DNA from: Amnibacterium sp.
GTDB taxonomy: Bacteria > Actinomycetota > Actinomycetes > Actinomycetales > Microbacteriaceae
Direction: 5' to 3'
Assembly: GCF_025463795.1 (NCBI RefSeq)
Contig: NZ_JAODBE010000123.1
Coordinates: 1-58,334 of the forward strand
DNA length: 58,334 nucleotides
Part shown: piece after piece, positions 9,078 through 18,228 of the stretch
Layout of the letters: every line of letters starts with the position of its first letter
How positions within the stretch are numbered: the stretch's first letter is position 1
Made by a program: the position numbers and the translations under genes
Notes under the pieces: model-generated
Told to the model about the DNA's origin: nothing
Databases searched by the model: none
Seen by the model: the letters and a program-made list of their open reading frames with translations, nothing else

Positions 9078-10568
9078 TCAGGCGGTCCGGGTGCCCGGTC
9101 GCGCGGGCTGCGTCGCAGGCGCGACCGGGCCACGCACGTGCTGGACGGCGCGACCGGCGAGCCGGGCCCACGCCTTCGGATCGAGGGCACGGCGACGGCG
9201 GTCCCGCGCCCGCTCGAGCTCCGCGATCCGGGCCACGAGCGGCTGCAGCGCCGCGGCGACCGGATCGGGCGAGAACGGCGGCGTGTACGCGTCGCTCGTC
9301 CGCACGTCCGGAGTCGGGTTCGTCTGCCGCAGCCACCGCAGCCGGTCGAGGAGCTCGCGCACGCCGTCCGGTCCGGTGGGCGGACCGACCGGTCCGGGGA
9401 ACGGGGCGGCCGCCATCCGGGCGTCGAACCGCGCCGTGGCCGCCGCATCCCCGGCGGCATGGGCGAGGCCGTTGCGGTCCAGGAAGGCGCAGTAGCGGTC
9501 GAAGTTCTCGGGCACCAGGCGGTTGAACGCGTCGAGGTCGATCTCGTCGTGGAGCCGGTCGAGGTCGAGGTCCGCGTCGAGCCGCGGCATCACCCGGTAC
9601 GGGATGGCGTGGTGGTCGGCGAGCTCGAGGGTGCGGGAGTCGGCCGCGAGCACGACGGCCGGCGTGCCGGCGAGCAGGGCGGCCACGTTGCCGTGGATCC
9701 GCGCGCCCACCGACAGGTCCCTACCGGCGAGGTATCGGATCCAGCTGCGGGGATCGACGAAGAAGCGCAGGCGGTCCCCGGTCCAGAGCGGGTGGTCGGT
9801 GGTCGCGGGCACCCCGGCCTGCTGACCCGTGATGGGCGTGCCCCAGAGGAGCAGCTCGAGCTCGAGGTTGCTCTGGCCGATGAAGACGCTCCGCGGGTAG
9901 GCGTCGGTGATGCGGCGCACGAAGGCGCCCGCCCCCGGATTGGCCAGCGCCGTGTTGAACGCGACGGCCGAGTCGCGGGTGATCGCGTCGGCCTTCCTGC
10001 GCACGGTGAAGGAGGGGCCGGCGTCGAAGATCGACGGGCAGCCGATGACGTCGACCGAGCCGGCGGGGATGCCGAGGTCGGTGAGGAACCGCTTCGTGAT
10101 GGCGCCGCGGACGCCGATGGAGGCGGAGCGGTCGAGCACCGCGGTCACGAACGCCCGGGTGGCGTCCTTGACGTCGTCACCGACCGATCGCACCGACCCG
10201 TCGACGGGCAGCTGGGCGCCGGCCCCGACGACGACGACCGGGATGCTCAGGCGTTCGATGAGGCGGGTGAGGCGGGTGAGGGCGCCGACGAAGTCGGGCC
10301 GGAACGCGTTCGCGAGCGGGAGCACGAGCGCATCGAACTCCTCGTCGATGCGGGCGGCGAGCGCCGGCGTCGGCGCGGTCCGCTCGAGGGCGAGGGAGTC
10401 GGGGACGAGCTCCGCGCCGGGCACCGACAGGGCCCGGGTCACCGAGTTGCTGAAGAGCAGGTTGCCCGAGTTGCGACCGAAGACGCTCCAGCGCGACGCG
10501 GCGAGTGACGCCTCAGGGGTGACCACCGCGTCCGGGCGCTTCCCGGCGCGGATCAGGATCCTCGACAT
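9078..10568 (-). CDS. Polysaccharide pyruvyl transferase family protein
   Basis: A 496-aa protein related to CsaB/WcaK enzymes that add ketal-linked pyruvate to surface glycans. The Rossmann-like core shows FGRNSGNLLFSNSVTRAL near the N-terminus, IPVVVVGAGAQLPVDGS, IGVRGAITKRFLTDLGI, and SVGARIHGNVAALLAGTPAV, which is the signature of the family. A C-terminal segment with a basic coiled-coil stretch (ELERARDRRRRALDPKAW) goes beyond the catalytic domain. CCAGGAGGACG precedes the ATG. No other glycan genes surround it, so the acceptor is unknown. Confidence 0.88.
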   Translation of the reverse strand: MSRILIRAGKRPDAVVTPEASLAASRWSVFGRNSGNLLFSNSVTRALSVPGAELVPDSLALERTAPTPALAARIDEEFDALVLPLANAFRPDFVGALTRLTRLIERLSIPVVVVGAGAQLPVDGSVRSVGDDVKDATRAFVTAVLDRSASIGVRGAITKRFLTDLGIPAGSVDVIGCPSIFDAGPSFTVRRKADAITRDSAVAFNTALANPGAGAFVRRITDAYPRSVFIGQSNLELELLLWGTPITGQQAGVPATTDHPLWTGDRLRFFVDPRSWIRYLAGRDLSVGARIHGNVAALLAGTPAVVLAADSRTLELADHHAIPYRVMPRLDADLDLDRLHDEIDLDAFNRLVPENFDRYCAFLDRNGLAHAAGDAAATARFDARMAAAPFPGPVGPPTGPDGVRELLDRLRWLRQTNPTPDVRTSDAYTPPFSPDPVAAALQPLVARIAELERARDRRRRALDPKAWARLAGRAVQHVRGPVAPATQPARPGTRTA

Positions 10569-10819
10569 CGTCCTCCTGGCGGGCGCGAGCCGCCGGGTCC
10601 AGGTTCAGGTCCGTTGCAGGTGAGACGCGACCGACACGCCGCCCGCCTCGCAGCACCACGTCCGTCGTGGCGGTCTGCAGGACCGCGGGTCGTGTGCAGG
10701 ACGACTCCGTCGCTCCGTCGTGCAACGGCCGAGGCACGAAAGCGTCGTCCGAGACGGGTAACGGCGCCGAGACGGTGCCGGCGATCGGCCGCGACCGAGG
10801 CGCGAAAGCGCCCCGGTCC

Positions 10820-13423
10820 TCAGCGGAGCCGATCGCGGATGCGCTCGAGCAGCAGGTTCGCGATCAGCCCCGTCCAGCCGGTCTGGTGGCTCGCACCGAG
10901 GCCCGCCCCGTCGTCGCCGTTGAAGTACTCGTAGAACAGCAGCGCGTCCCGCCATGCGGGGTCGGTGGAGAACCGCGGGTTTCCGCCCCAGACGGCCCGG
11001 CGGCCGTCGGCATCCGGCAGGTAGAGGCTCACGAGCCGGTCCGACAGGTCGGCGGCGAGGTCGGTGAACGTCGCGCTGCGGCCCGAGCCGGCGGGGTACT
11101 CGCAGAGCACCGTGTGCCCCGCCGCCTCCCCGTAGCGGCGCAGCGCCTGCTGCAGCAGGTAGTTCACGGGCAGCCACACCGGTCCGCGCCAGTTCGAGTT
11201 GCCGCCGAACAGTCCCGTCGTCGACTCGGCCGGCTCGTAGTCGACCTCGGTCTCGTCCTCGACGCCCGCGTGCAGCACGAACGGGTGGTCGCGGTACGCC
11301 GCCGAGACGGCACGCACGCCGTGCGGCGACAGCATCTCGCCCTCGCCGCCGACGACGCGCATGATGCGGCGCAGCCGCTCGCGGTCGACGAGGGCGAGAA
11401 GGCCGTGCCCTTCGCCGGCGGCCTCCAGATCGATGTCGGCGGCCTCCGCCGCGTCGCCGTGGTCCTCGAGGAACCGCTCCACGTGCGCCTTCAGGCGCGG
11501 CAGCCGGTCGAGCAGCTCCCGCCGCACCCCGACCGCGGCGAACACCGGCACGAGACCGCTCATCGAGCGCACCGCGATGGGCCAGCCGGCACCGTCCGGC
11601 CGGGCGAGCCGGTCGTAGAAGAACCCGTCCTCGTCGTGCCAGAGCCCGCTGCCCTCGGTGGCGCGGGCGATGAGGGCGAAGAGGTCGAAGAACATGAGCG
11701 CCATGTCCTCGAGCGCCGGATCCGTCTCGGCGAGGACCAGCGCGATCTCGAACATGCTCACGCAGTTCAACGCCATCCAGCCGGTGGCGTCGGCCTGCTC
11801 GAGCACGACGCCCTCGGGCAGCGCCGCGCCGCGGTCGAAGGGACCGATGTTGTCCATGCCGAGGAAGCCACCGCTGAACGTCCCGTTGCCGTCGGGGTCG
11901 TTCCGGGCGACCCACCAGGTGGAGTTGACGATGAGCCGCTCGAACACCTGCCGAAGCCAGGCGAGATCGGTGCCGCCGTCGCGGCGGAACACGTGCAGCG
12001 CGGCCCAGGCGTGCACCGGCGGGTTCACCGCACCGAAGTCCCACTCGTAGGCCGGGACCTGCCCGGTCGGATGCATCCAGCCGGCCCCCAGCACCATCGC
12101 GAGCTGCTGCTTCGCGAAGGCGGGGTCGACGTGCGCGAGGGTGACGCAGTGGAACGCGAGGTCCCAGGCCGCGAACCACGGGTACTCCCAGGGGTCGGGC
12201 ATCGAGACGACGGCTTCGGCGTCGAGGTTCTGCCACTGCCGGTTGCGCCCGTGCCACCGCTCGGGCGGCGGTGCGGGCTGGTTCGGATCGCCGGTGAGCC
12301 AGGTGCGCACGCGGTACGCGTAGTACTGCTTGCTCCAGAGCATCCCCGCCATCGCCGAACGGATGACGTGCGCCTCGTCGGCGGTCGCGCCCGTGCTCAG
12401 CCCGCCGTAGAAGGCGTCGGCCTCCGCCGCGCGCGCCGCCATGGTGCGCTCCCAGTCCTGCCCGAGGTCGGGCGCGACGTCCGGGGACAGCCGGAGGCGG
12501 ATCTCGTGGCTGCCGCCGCGCGGGATCTCGACCACGTGGTGCAGCGCGGCCTTCGTGCCCGTGCGGTCGGGGTTCACCGTGGCGGCGCCGTCGACCACGT
12601 GGTCGTTGATGCCGTCCTTGGGGTACGCGGGTCCCGGGCGTCCCCAGAGCCGCTCGGTGTTGGTCGCGTTGTCGCAGAACAGCGCCTCCGGGGATCCGTC
12701 GCTCGCGAGCGTCCTAGTGCCCAGCTCCTCGTGCCGCGCCACGAGCGCACCGCTTCCGGACGCCGTCAGCGAAGGCACCGGGACGCCGAGCCGCCAGCTC
12801 CAGGTGTCGCGGAACCAGAGGGTCGGCAGCAGGTGGACCGTCGCCGCCTCCGGGCCGCGGTTGGTCACGGTGATGCGGAGGCAGATGTCGTCCGGGGACG
12901 CCTTCGCGTAGTCGACCGACACGTCGAAGTACCGGTCCTCGTCGAAGACGCCCGTGTCGAGCAGCTCGTACTCGGGGTCGTGCCGGCCACGGCGAGCGCT
13001 CTCCTCGAGCAGGTCGGCGTAGGGGTAGGCACGCTGCGGGTAGGCGTAGCGCCAGCGCATCCACGAGTGGGTCGGCGTCGAGTCGACGAACCACCAGTAC
13101 TCCTTCACGTCCTCGCCGTGGTTGCCCTGCGGGCCGGTGAGGCCGAACGCGCGCTCCTTGAGGATCGGATCCGCGCCGTTCCAGAGCGCGAGCGCGAAGC
13201 AGAGTCGCTGCCCGTCGTCGCAGAGGCCCGCGAGGCCGTCCTCGTTCCAGCGGTACGCACGGGACCGGGCGTGGTCGTGCGGGAAGAAGGACCAGGCGTC
13301 GCCGTCGGCGCTGTAGTCCTCCCGCACGGTGCCCCAGGCCCGCTCGCTGAGGTAGGGGCCCCATCGCCGCCAGGCGTCGACGTCCGCCCCCTGCAACCGC
13401 TCGCGCTCGGCGTCGTCGGTCAT
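10820..13423 (-). CDS. GH63/MGH1-like glucosidase
   Basis: An 867-aa glycoside hydrolase of the large cytoplasmic (alpha/alpha)6-barrel group related to GH63 and mannosylglycerate hydrolase. Recognisable blocks include WRRWGPYLSERAWGTVREDY, LSPDVAPDLGQDWERTMA, MLWSKQYYAYRVRTWL, DPWEYPWFAAWDLAFHCVTL (the family barrel block), SGGFLGMDNIGPFDRG and GLFGGNSNWRGPVWLPVNYL. No signal peptide. AAGGAGGACC precedes the ATG. It probably acts on a small alpha-glucoside or glycerate-type compatible solute, which fits the nearby GH15 gene, but no linkage is demonstrated. Confidence 0.88.
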   Translation of the reverse strand: MTDDAERERLQGADVDAWRRWGPYLSERAWGTVREDYSADGDAWSFFPHDHARSRAYRWNEDGLAGLCDDGQRLCFALALWNGADPILKERAFGLTGPQGNHGEDVKEYWWFVDSTPTHSWMRWRYAYPQRAYPYADLLEESARRGRHDPEYELLDTGVFDEDRYFDVSVDYAKASPDDICLRITVTNRGPEAATVHLLPTLWFRDTWSWRLGVPVPSLTASGSGALVARHEELGTRTLASDGSPEALFCDNATNTERLWGRPGPAYPKDGINDHVVDGAATVNPDRTGTKAALHHVVEIPRGGSHEIRLRLSPDVAPDLGQDWERTMAARAAEADAFYGGLSTGATADEAHVIRSAMAGMLWSKQYYAYRVRTWLTGDPNQPAPPPERWHGRNRQWQNLDAEAVVSMPDPWEYPWFAAWDLAFHCVTLAHVDPAFAKQQLAMVLGAGWMHPTGQVPAYEWDFGAVNPPVHAWAALHVFRRDGGTDLAWLRQVFERLIVNSTWWVARNDPDGNGTFSGGFLGMDNIGPFDRGAALPEGVVLEQADATGWMALNCVSMFEIALVLAETDPALEDMALMFFDLFALIARATEGSGLWHDEDGFFYDRLARPDGAGWPIAVRSMSGLVPVFAAVGVRRELLDRLPRLKAHVERFLEDHGDAAEAADIDLEAAGEGHGLLALVDRERLRRIMRVVGGEGEMLSPHGVRAVSAAYRDHPFVLHAGVEDETEVDYEPAESTTGLFGGNSNWRGPVWLPVNYLLQQALRRYGEAAGHTVLCEYPAGSGRSATFTDLAADLSDRLVSLYLPDADGRRAVWGGNPRFSTDPAWRDALLFYEYFNGDDGAGLGASHQTGWTGLIANLLLERIRDRLR

Positions 13424-13520
13424 GGTCCTCCTTCGGCGTACCGCCGATCCTGCCCGAACACGCATCCACGTGCTCCCGCGGATCCCCCCCGCCGTGCACG
13501 GGTCCTGGACGCGCGGTCGC

Positions 13521-14729
13521 TCAGCGCTGCTCGAGCTCCGCGATCCGCGCGCCGTAGAAGTCCCGCACCGCCGCGTTCCGCTCGATGGAGCGCGCCGCCG
13601 CGTAGGCGGCCCGCGCCTCCTCCACCCGCTGCATCCGCCGCAGCAGATCGGCACGGGCGGCCGCCACGTGGCGCGCGGCCGCCGGCGCGCGCATCTCGAG
13701 CTCGGCGAGCGCCTCGAGCGACACCGGCCCCTCGCCGGGGAGGAAGCTGCGCGCGACGAGACGGGCGACCTCGGCCGCCGGCGACGGCCAGCGCTCGACC
13801 AGGCGGTCGTAGAGCCGGCAGATCGCGGGCCAGTCGGCGGACGCGAAGTCCCGTGCGGACGTGTGCAGTCCGGAGATGCCTGCCTCGAGCGAGAAGCGTC
13901 CACCGCCGGCGAGCGCCGCCGTGGCGAGGTCGAGGCCCTCCCCGAGCAGGGCGGGATCCCAGGTGCCGCGGTCCGCGACCTCGAGCGAGGCGACGGACCC
14001 GTCGGGCCGCACCCGGCCGGGGGCGCGGGCCTCGGTGAGCAGGAGCAGGGCGAGGAGCCCTGCCACCTCCAGGTCCGCCGGCGCGACGCCGCGGAGTGCT
14101 CGCGCGAGCTCGACCGCGGTCGTCGTGACACCGGTCCGGCGGAGGTCGGCGCCCTCGGCGGCGGTGTGACCCGTCGTGTAGAGGAGGTGCACCGTGGCGA
14201 GCACGTCGGGCAGCCGCGCGGCGAGCTCGGCCCCCGTGGGCACGGTGAACCGCACGTGCTGCTCCGCGATCCGCCGCTTCGCGCGGGTGAGCCGCGCGCT
14301 CATCGCCGGGTGGCTCACGAGCAGCACGGCGGCGATCTCAGCGGTCGGCACGCCGCAGACGAACCGCAGCGCCAGGGCGAGGCGGGCGTCCGGCTCCAGC
14401 GCGGGCGTGCAGACGGCGAAGAGCAGGGCGAGGCGGTCGTCGCCGGCCGCGTCGCTCACGGCGGGCGGTTCCTCGGCGGCGAGCATCGGCAGCCGCTCGA
14501 CGAGGCGGGCCTCGCGACGCAGTGCATCGATCGCGATCCGCTTCGCGACCGTGGTGAGCCACGCTGCCGGGTTGATCAGGATCTCGCGGTCGCGGGCGGC
14601 GGCCGCGCGGGCGAACGCCTCCTGCACCGCGTCCTCGGCGAGAGCGAGATCGCCGGTGGTCCGGGCGATGACGGCGACGAGCCGCGGCCACTCCCGACGG
14701 AAGACGTCGTCGAGGGAGGGAGCGGCCAC
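13521..14729 (-). CDS. ECF42-type RNA polymerase sigma factor
   Basis: A 402-aa extracytoplasmic-function sigma factor. Region 2 reads VFRREWPRLVAVIARTTGDL and LAEDAVQEAFARAA; region 4 reads LALALRFVCGVPTAEIAAV and SHPAMSARLTRAKRRIA. A long C-terminal TPR-like extension (about residues 190-402) replaces an anti-sigma partner, as known for the ECF42 group. That group is usually paired with a DGPF/YciI protein, and exactly such a gene lies 23 bases upstream on the same strand. The start is a GTG at 14729. The target promoter is not identified. Confidence 0.92.
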   Translation of the reverse strand: MAAPSLDDVFRREWPRLVAVIARTTGDLALAEDAVQEAFARAAAARDREILINPAAWLTTVAKRIAIDALRREARLVERLPMLAAEEPPAVSDAAGDDRLALLFAVCTPALEPDARLALALRFVCGVPTAEIAAVLLVSHPAMSARLTRAKRRIAEQHVRFTVPTGAELAARLPDVLATVHLLYTTGHTAAEGADLRRTGVTTTAVELARALRGVAPADLEVAGLLALLLLTEARAPGRVRPDGSVASLEVADRGTWDPALLGEGLDLATAALAGGGRFSLEAGISGLHTSARDFASADWPAICRLYDRLVERWPSPAAEVARLVARSFLPGEGPVSLEALAELEMRAPAAARHVAAARADLLRRMQRVEEARAAYAAARSIERNAAVRDFYGARIAELEQR

Positions 14730-14752
14730 GGCTCAGCGTAGATCCGGTCGCG

Positions 14753-15118
14753 TCACATCGCGTTGGTGGCCATCACCGGCCACAGCTCGAGGCGACCGCC
14801 GCTCGGGCAGAGCGCCGCGAGCTCGCGGGCCTGGTCGGCGTCGCGCACGCCGAGCTTGTAGTAGCCGGTGACGACCTCCTTGGTGTCGGCGAACGGCCCG
14901 TCCGTGTAGACGGGCGAGCCGCCGTCACGGGCCGGGACGATGCGAACGGCGGTCGACGGCGGCTGCAGGGCGTCGCCGCCGAGGATGGAGGCTCCCGCCT
15001 GCTGCACGGCTTCCGCGAACGCCTGGTGGGCCCGCATGGCGGCGCCCCACTGCTCCTCGGTCACCGCGGTGGGGTCCCACGGCTCCTCGACGATCAGGAC
15101 GATGTACTCCTCGGCCAT
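14753..15118 (-). CDS. YciI/DGPF-domain protein partner of ECF42
   Basis: A 121-aa ferredoxin-like YciI protein. The fold starts EEYIVLIVEEPWDP, continues MRAHQAFAEAVQQAGASILG and carries the DGPF motif in YTDGPFADTKEVVTGYYKLG. Proteins of this type accompany ECF42 sigma factors almost invariably, though their function is not settled. GGAAGGAACAGTC precedes the ATG. It is the first gene of a two-gene operon with the sigma factor. Confidence 0.92.
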   Translation of the reverse strand: MAEEYIVLIVEEPWDPTAVTEEQWGAAMRAHQAFAEAVQQAGASILGGDALQPPSTAVRIVPARDGGSPVYTDGPFADTKEVVTGYYKLGVRDADQARELAALCPSGGRLELWPVMATNAM

Positions 15119-15345
15119 GACTGTTCCTTCCGGTCTCGTCGCGGCCCGGGTGGCCGCTTCCTCATGTCGACGAACGGGCGCGGCGGATTTCGACAGGAGG
15201 GCCCGGATCCGTTCCCGAGGCTCATCCGGATGGGCCGAACGGCGGAGCCGGGTGCGATCCGGCGTCGCGGCCTCAGATCGGCCCCCGGGACGCAGGTGGC
15301 CCGCCCGGTGTTCCAGGAGGCGCCGAAGCGGAGCAGGATGCGGGC

Positions 15346-15714
15346 ATGACCGCCGTGGACATCGACGACTACCTGGCCGGCGTCAGCGAGCCCGGCCGCG
15401 CGACGCTCGACGAGGTGCGGCACCGGATCCGCCGGCTCGTGCCGTCCGCGACGGAGGGGATCTCCTACTCGGTGCCGGTGTTCCTCGTGGACGGTGCGCC
15501 GATCGCCGGGCTGGCGGCGTTCCGCCGTCACCTCAGCTACCTGCCCCACAGCGGGCACGTGCTGGAGTCGCTCGGGCCGGCCGTCGACGGGTACGCCCGC
15601 ACCCCGGGCTCGCTGCACTTCGCGCTGGACGAGCCGCTCCCCCTCGAGCTGCTGCGGGCGCTGCTCGCGGCGAAAGCGGAGCTGATGGGCCTGCCGCCAG
15701 GGGTGGTCGTCTAG
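15346..15714 (+). CDS. DUF1801 family protein (YdhG/iron-chaperone fold)
   Basis: A 122-aa protein with the DUF1801 pattern VDIDDYLAGVSEPGRATLDE, VRHRIRRLVPSATEGISYSV and FRRHLSYLPHSGHVLES. The fold is shared with YdhG and frataxin-like iron proteins, but function is unproven for most members. CAGGAT lies six bases before the ATG and Shine-Dalgarno pairing is poor. Its TAG stop overlaps that of the convergent LCP gene, the two stops sharing CTAG at 15711-15714. Confidence 0.85.
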   Translation: MTAVDIDDYLAGVSEPGRATLDEVRHRIRRLVPSATEGISYSVPVFLVDGAPIAGLAAFRRHLSYLPHSGHVLESLGPAVDGYARTPGSLHFALDEPLPLELLRALLAAKAELMGLPPGVVV

Positions 15715-16940
15715 CTGGAGGCCGCGACGGAGCAGGTCTGCTCGCTCGCCGTCTGGCCCGTGAGGCCCTTGAGCGCCGTGGACGAGGAGGACGAGGACGA
15801 GGAGGACGAGGACGGGCTCGGCGAGGGCGCCGAGGCGCTCGACGAGGAGGAACCCGCGGCCGTCTTCGCCGCCACGGCGCTGCTGCCGAGGTTCGAGGTG
15901 CTGAGCGGGATGGCGGCGCCGGCCTTCACCCGGGTCATCAGCGCGGCGGCGAGCGTCGCGTTCGGCACGACCTTGTTCGAGTCCGCGGGATCCGCGACGA
16001 CGGGGTACTGCACGAAGGCGATCTTCGACAGGGAGATCTGCTTGAGCGCCAGCATCATCGTGACCATGGTGTCCACGTCGGCGAGCGATTTCGACAGCAC
16101 CACGTTCCGGGCGGCCGCGGACGCGAGTCCGTAGAGCTTGGCCGGGTCGGTCAAGGTGCTGCTGCTCGTCATCTTCCGGAGCAGGGAGGACATGTAGGCC
16201 TGCTGCGAGGCTATGCGGCCGAGGTCGCTGCCGTCGCCGACGCCGTGCCGGTCCCGGAGGTAGGCGAGCGCCGTGCGCCCGGTGATCGTCGAGACGCCCG
16301 CGGGCAGCTTCAGCCCGGAGTTCGGGTCGTCGATCGCCTTCGTGGCGCAGACCTGCACACCACCGACCGCGTCGGCCATGGCGACGGTGCCGTCGAAGCT
16401 GAAGAGTGCCGCGTACGGGATGGCGAGCCCCGTCTGCTGCTCGACGGTGGCGACGACGCAGCCGAGGCCGCCCCGGGAGATCGCCGTGTTGAGCGGCTCG
16501 GCGGACACGGCGGAGTACACCTGCTTCGTCGTCGGGTCCGTGCACTGCGGCTGGTCGAGCACGAGGTCGCGGGGCAGGCTGACCACCGTCGCGCTCGTGT
16601 GGTCGGCGTTCACGTGGACGAGGATGTTGACGTCGTTCAGCGTCGCGTCGCGGCTCGCGCCGAAGCCCGTCTGGCCGCTCGAGTTGTCCTCGCCGACGAG
16701 CAGCACCGAGAACGCGCCCGAGAAGGCGCCGATCGAGGGCGTCTGCGCAGTCGTCCCGTTGCCGATGTCGACGGCGGAGTGCTGCAGCTCCGAGGTGAGC
16801 CGCCAGGCGGTGATCGCGGCGAGCGAGACGCCGGCGACGGCGCAGACGACCACCACCACGAGCGCGGTGCGCAGCAGCCGCACCCACCGGGGCGCCCGGC
16901 GGCCCGCGCCGTGCCGGACCGCCACTCCGTTCCGTCCCAC
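15711..16940 (-). CDS. LytR-CpsA-Psr (LCP) family cell-wall ligase
   Basis: A 409-aa membrane-anchored enzyme that transfers lipid-linked glycopolymers to peptidoglycan. After a basic N-terminus there is one membrane segment (VVVVVCAVAGVSLAAITAW), then the LCP core outside the cell. Visible motifs are GASRDATLNDVNILVHVN, VSLPRDLVL with the phosphate-binding Arg, and TALAYLRDRHGVGDGSDLGR. The C-terminus carries a Ser/Ala/Pro tract of about 30 residues, coded by a degenerate GAC/GAG-rich stretch near 15780-15830, likely a wall-spanning linker. The GTG start has GGGAGGG seven bases upstream. Undecaprenyl-diphosphatase lies just upstream on the same strand, a fitting partner. Confidence 0.92.
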   Translation of the reverse strand: MGRNGVAVRHGAGRRAPRWVRLLRTALVVVVVCAVAGVSLAAITAWRLTSELQHSAVDIGNGTTAQTPSIGAFSGAFSVLLVGEDNSSGQTGFGASRDATLNDVNILVHVNADHTSATVVSLPRDLVLDQPQCTDPTTKQVYSAVSAEPLNTAISRGGLGCVVATVEQQTGLAIPYAALFSFDGTVAMADAVGGVQVCATKAIDDPNSGLKLPAGVSTITGRTALAYLRDRHGVGDGSDLGRIASQQAYMSSLLRKMTSSSTLTDPAKLYGLASAAARNVVLSKSLADVDTMVTMMLALKQISLSKIAFVQYPVVADPADSNKVVPNATLAAALMTRVKAGAAIPLSTSNLGSSAVAAKTAAGSSSSSASAPSPSPSSSSSSSSSSSTALKGLTGQTASEQTCSVAASS

Positions 16941-17106
16941 GACCGTCCCTCCCGCCGCGGGCGGGCGCCCGCGGTCTCGACACGGCCGAGCCGGGGCCGC
17001 ACGATCAGCGTCGGGCGTGTCGCTGTGGGCGCTGCTGGCGCATCCTAAGAACCGCCGATGATCCCAACAGGATCGGCTTCTGCGTTCATCCGGCGTGCAG
17101 GACGGG

Positions 17107-17943
17107 CTACTGGGCGGTGATGAGGCCGGCGAGCAGCAGCCCCGCGACGAGCGCGGCGAGGACGATCCGATAGGCGATGAACACCGAGATCGGATGCTTC
17201 GCCACGATCCGCAGCAGCCACGCGATGGAGGCGTAGGCCACGACGAAGCTGATGACGGTGGCGACGGCGGTCGGGCCCCAGCCGACGGTGGAGGAGATGT
17301 CCTTCGCCGACGTGGCCGCTTCGAAGCCGCCCGCGGCGATCAGCGCGGGGATGGCGAGGAAGAAGGAGAACCGGGTCGCCGCGACGCGGTTCAGGCCGCG
17401 GAACAGGCCGGCGCTGATCGTCGCACCGGACCGGGAGACGCCCGGAACGAGCGCGATGCACTGCATCAGGCCGATGACGATCGCATCGGCGAGGGTGAGC
17501 TGCTCCTCAGTACGCTTCTTGCGCCCGACCCGCTCCGCGATGAACATCACGATGCTCCAGAGCACGAGGGCCGCGACGACGACCCAGAGGCTGCGCAGCG
17601 CACCGGTGATGAGGTGCCGGGCGAGCAGGCCGATGATCCCGATGGGGACGGTGCCGATGATGACGTACCAGGCGAGCCGGTAGTCGGGGTCGGACCGATG
17701 GTCCCGGTTCGCGAGGCCCCGCACCCAGGCGGCGATGATCCGCACGATGTCGCGGCGGAAGTAGATGATGACCGCGATGATCGCCCCGACCTGGATGATC
17801 GCGGTGAACGCGGTCACGCCGGGGTCGTCGACGCGGAGGCCGAGCAGCTTCTCGACGATGGTCAGGTGGCCGGTGCTCGAGACGGGGAGGAACTCGGTGA
17901 GTCCCTCGATCACGCCGAGCAGCACTGCCTGGAGAAGGCCCAC
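17107..17943 (-). CDS. uppP: Undecaprenyl-diphosphatase (UppP/BacA)
   Basis: A 278-aa polytopic membrane enzyme that dephosphorylates undecaprenyl diphosphate to recycle the cell-wall lipid carrier. The two active-site blocks are clear: EGLTEFLPVSSTGHLTI near the N-terminus and IALVPGVSRSGATISAGLFR in the middle. About eight hydrophobic segments are predicted and the length is normal. I chose GTG 17943 (MGLLQAVLLGVIEG) because the family begins there; the open frame reaches further upstream without family sequence. It lies upstream of the LCP gene in the same orientation, with 166 bases between. Confidence 0.96.
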   Translation of the reverse strand: MGLLQAVLLGVIEGLTEFLPVSSTGHLTIVEKLLGLRVDDPGVTAFTAIIQVGAIIAVIIYFRRDIVRIIAAWVRGLANRDHRSDPDYRLAWYVIIGTVPIGIIGLLARHLITGALRSLWVVVAALVLWSIVMFIAERVGRKKRTEEQLTLADAIVIGLMQCIALVPGVSRSGATISAGLFRGLNRVAATRFSFFLAIPALIAAGGFEAATSAKDISSTVGWGPTAVATVISFVVAYASIAWLLRIVAKHPISVFIAYRIVLAALVAGLLLAGLITAQ

Positions 17944-18216
17944 TGGGTCTCGCCCCTCTCGGTGATGCGGCGCTCCGCGCCGCGCGACCGACGGGCGGAG
18001 GGGATGGGTCCGGCCGTCGACCGCCTCACGTGAGGCGGCAGGGACCACCTTTTCGCATCAAGCCGGTCGGTTCCCAGCCCCACGCCGGATCGGCGGCACG
18101 CCGGGACCGGCGGGTCAGGTTCGCGTCAGTCCAGGCGACCGCTCCAGATCACGACCGCCGCCCGGCCTGCGCGCTCGTGACGGTCGGCGCGGGGGGAACG
18201 CCCATGCGCCCGGGGT

Positions 18217-18222
18217 TACCGT
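18217..18222 (+). promoter_or_regulatory. Putative -10 hexamer TACCGT of a leaderless transcript
   Basis: TACCGT is followed by six bases and then the ATG at 18229. There is no Shine-Dalgarno sequence before that ATG. Confidence 0.45.
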
Positions 18223-18228
18223 GCGGCT

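Noticed and set aside
10667-14038. Plus-strand open frame of 1123 codons
   Set aside because: Antisense to the GH63-like and ECF42 genes, both clearly recognised. Low-complexity Val/Arg/Glu composition marks a shadow frame.
15770-15840. GAC/GAG-rich repeat as a simple-sequence element
   Set aside because: It codes for the Ser-rich tail of the LCP protein on the other strand, which explains the bias.
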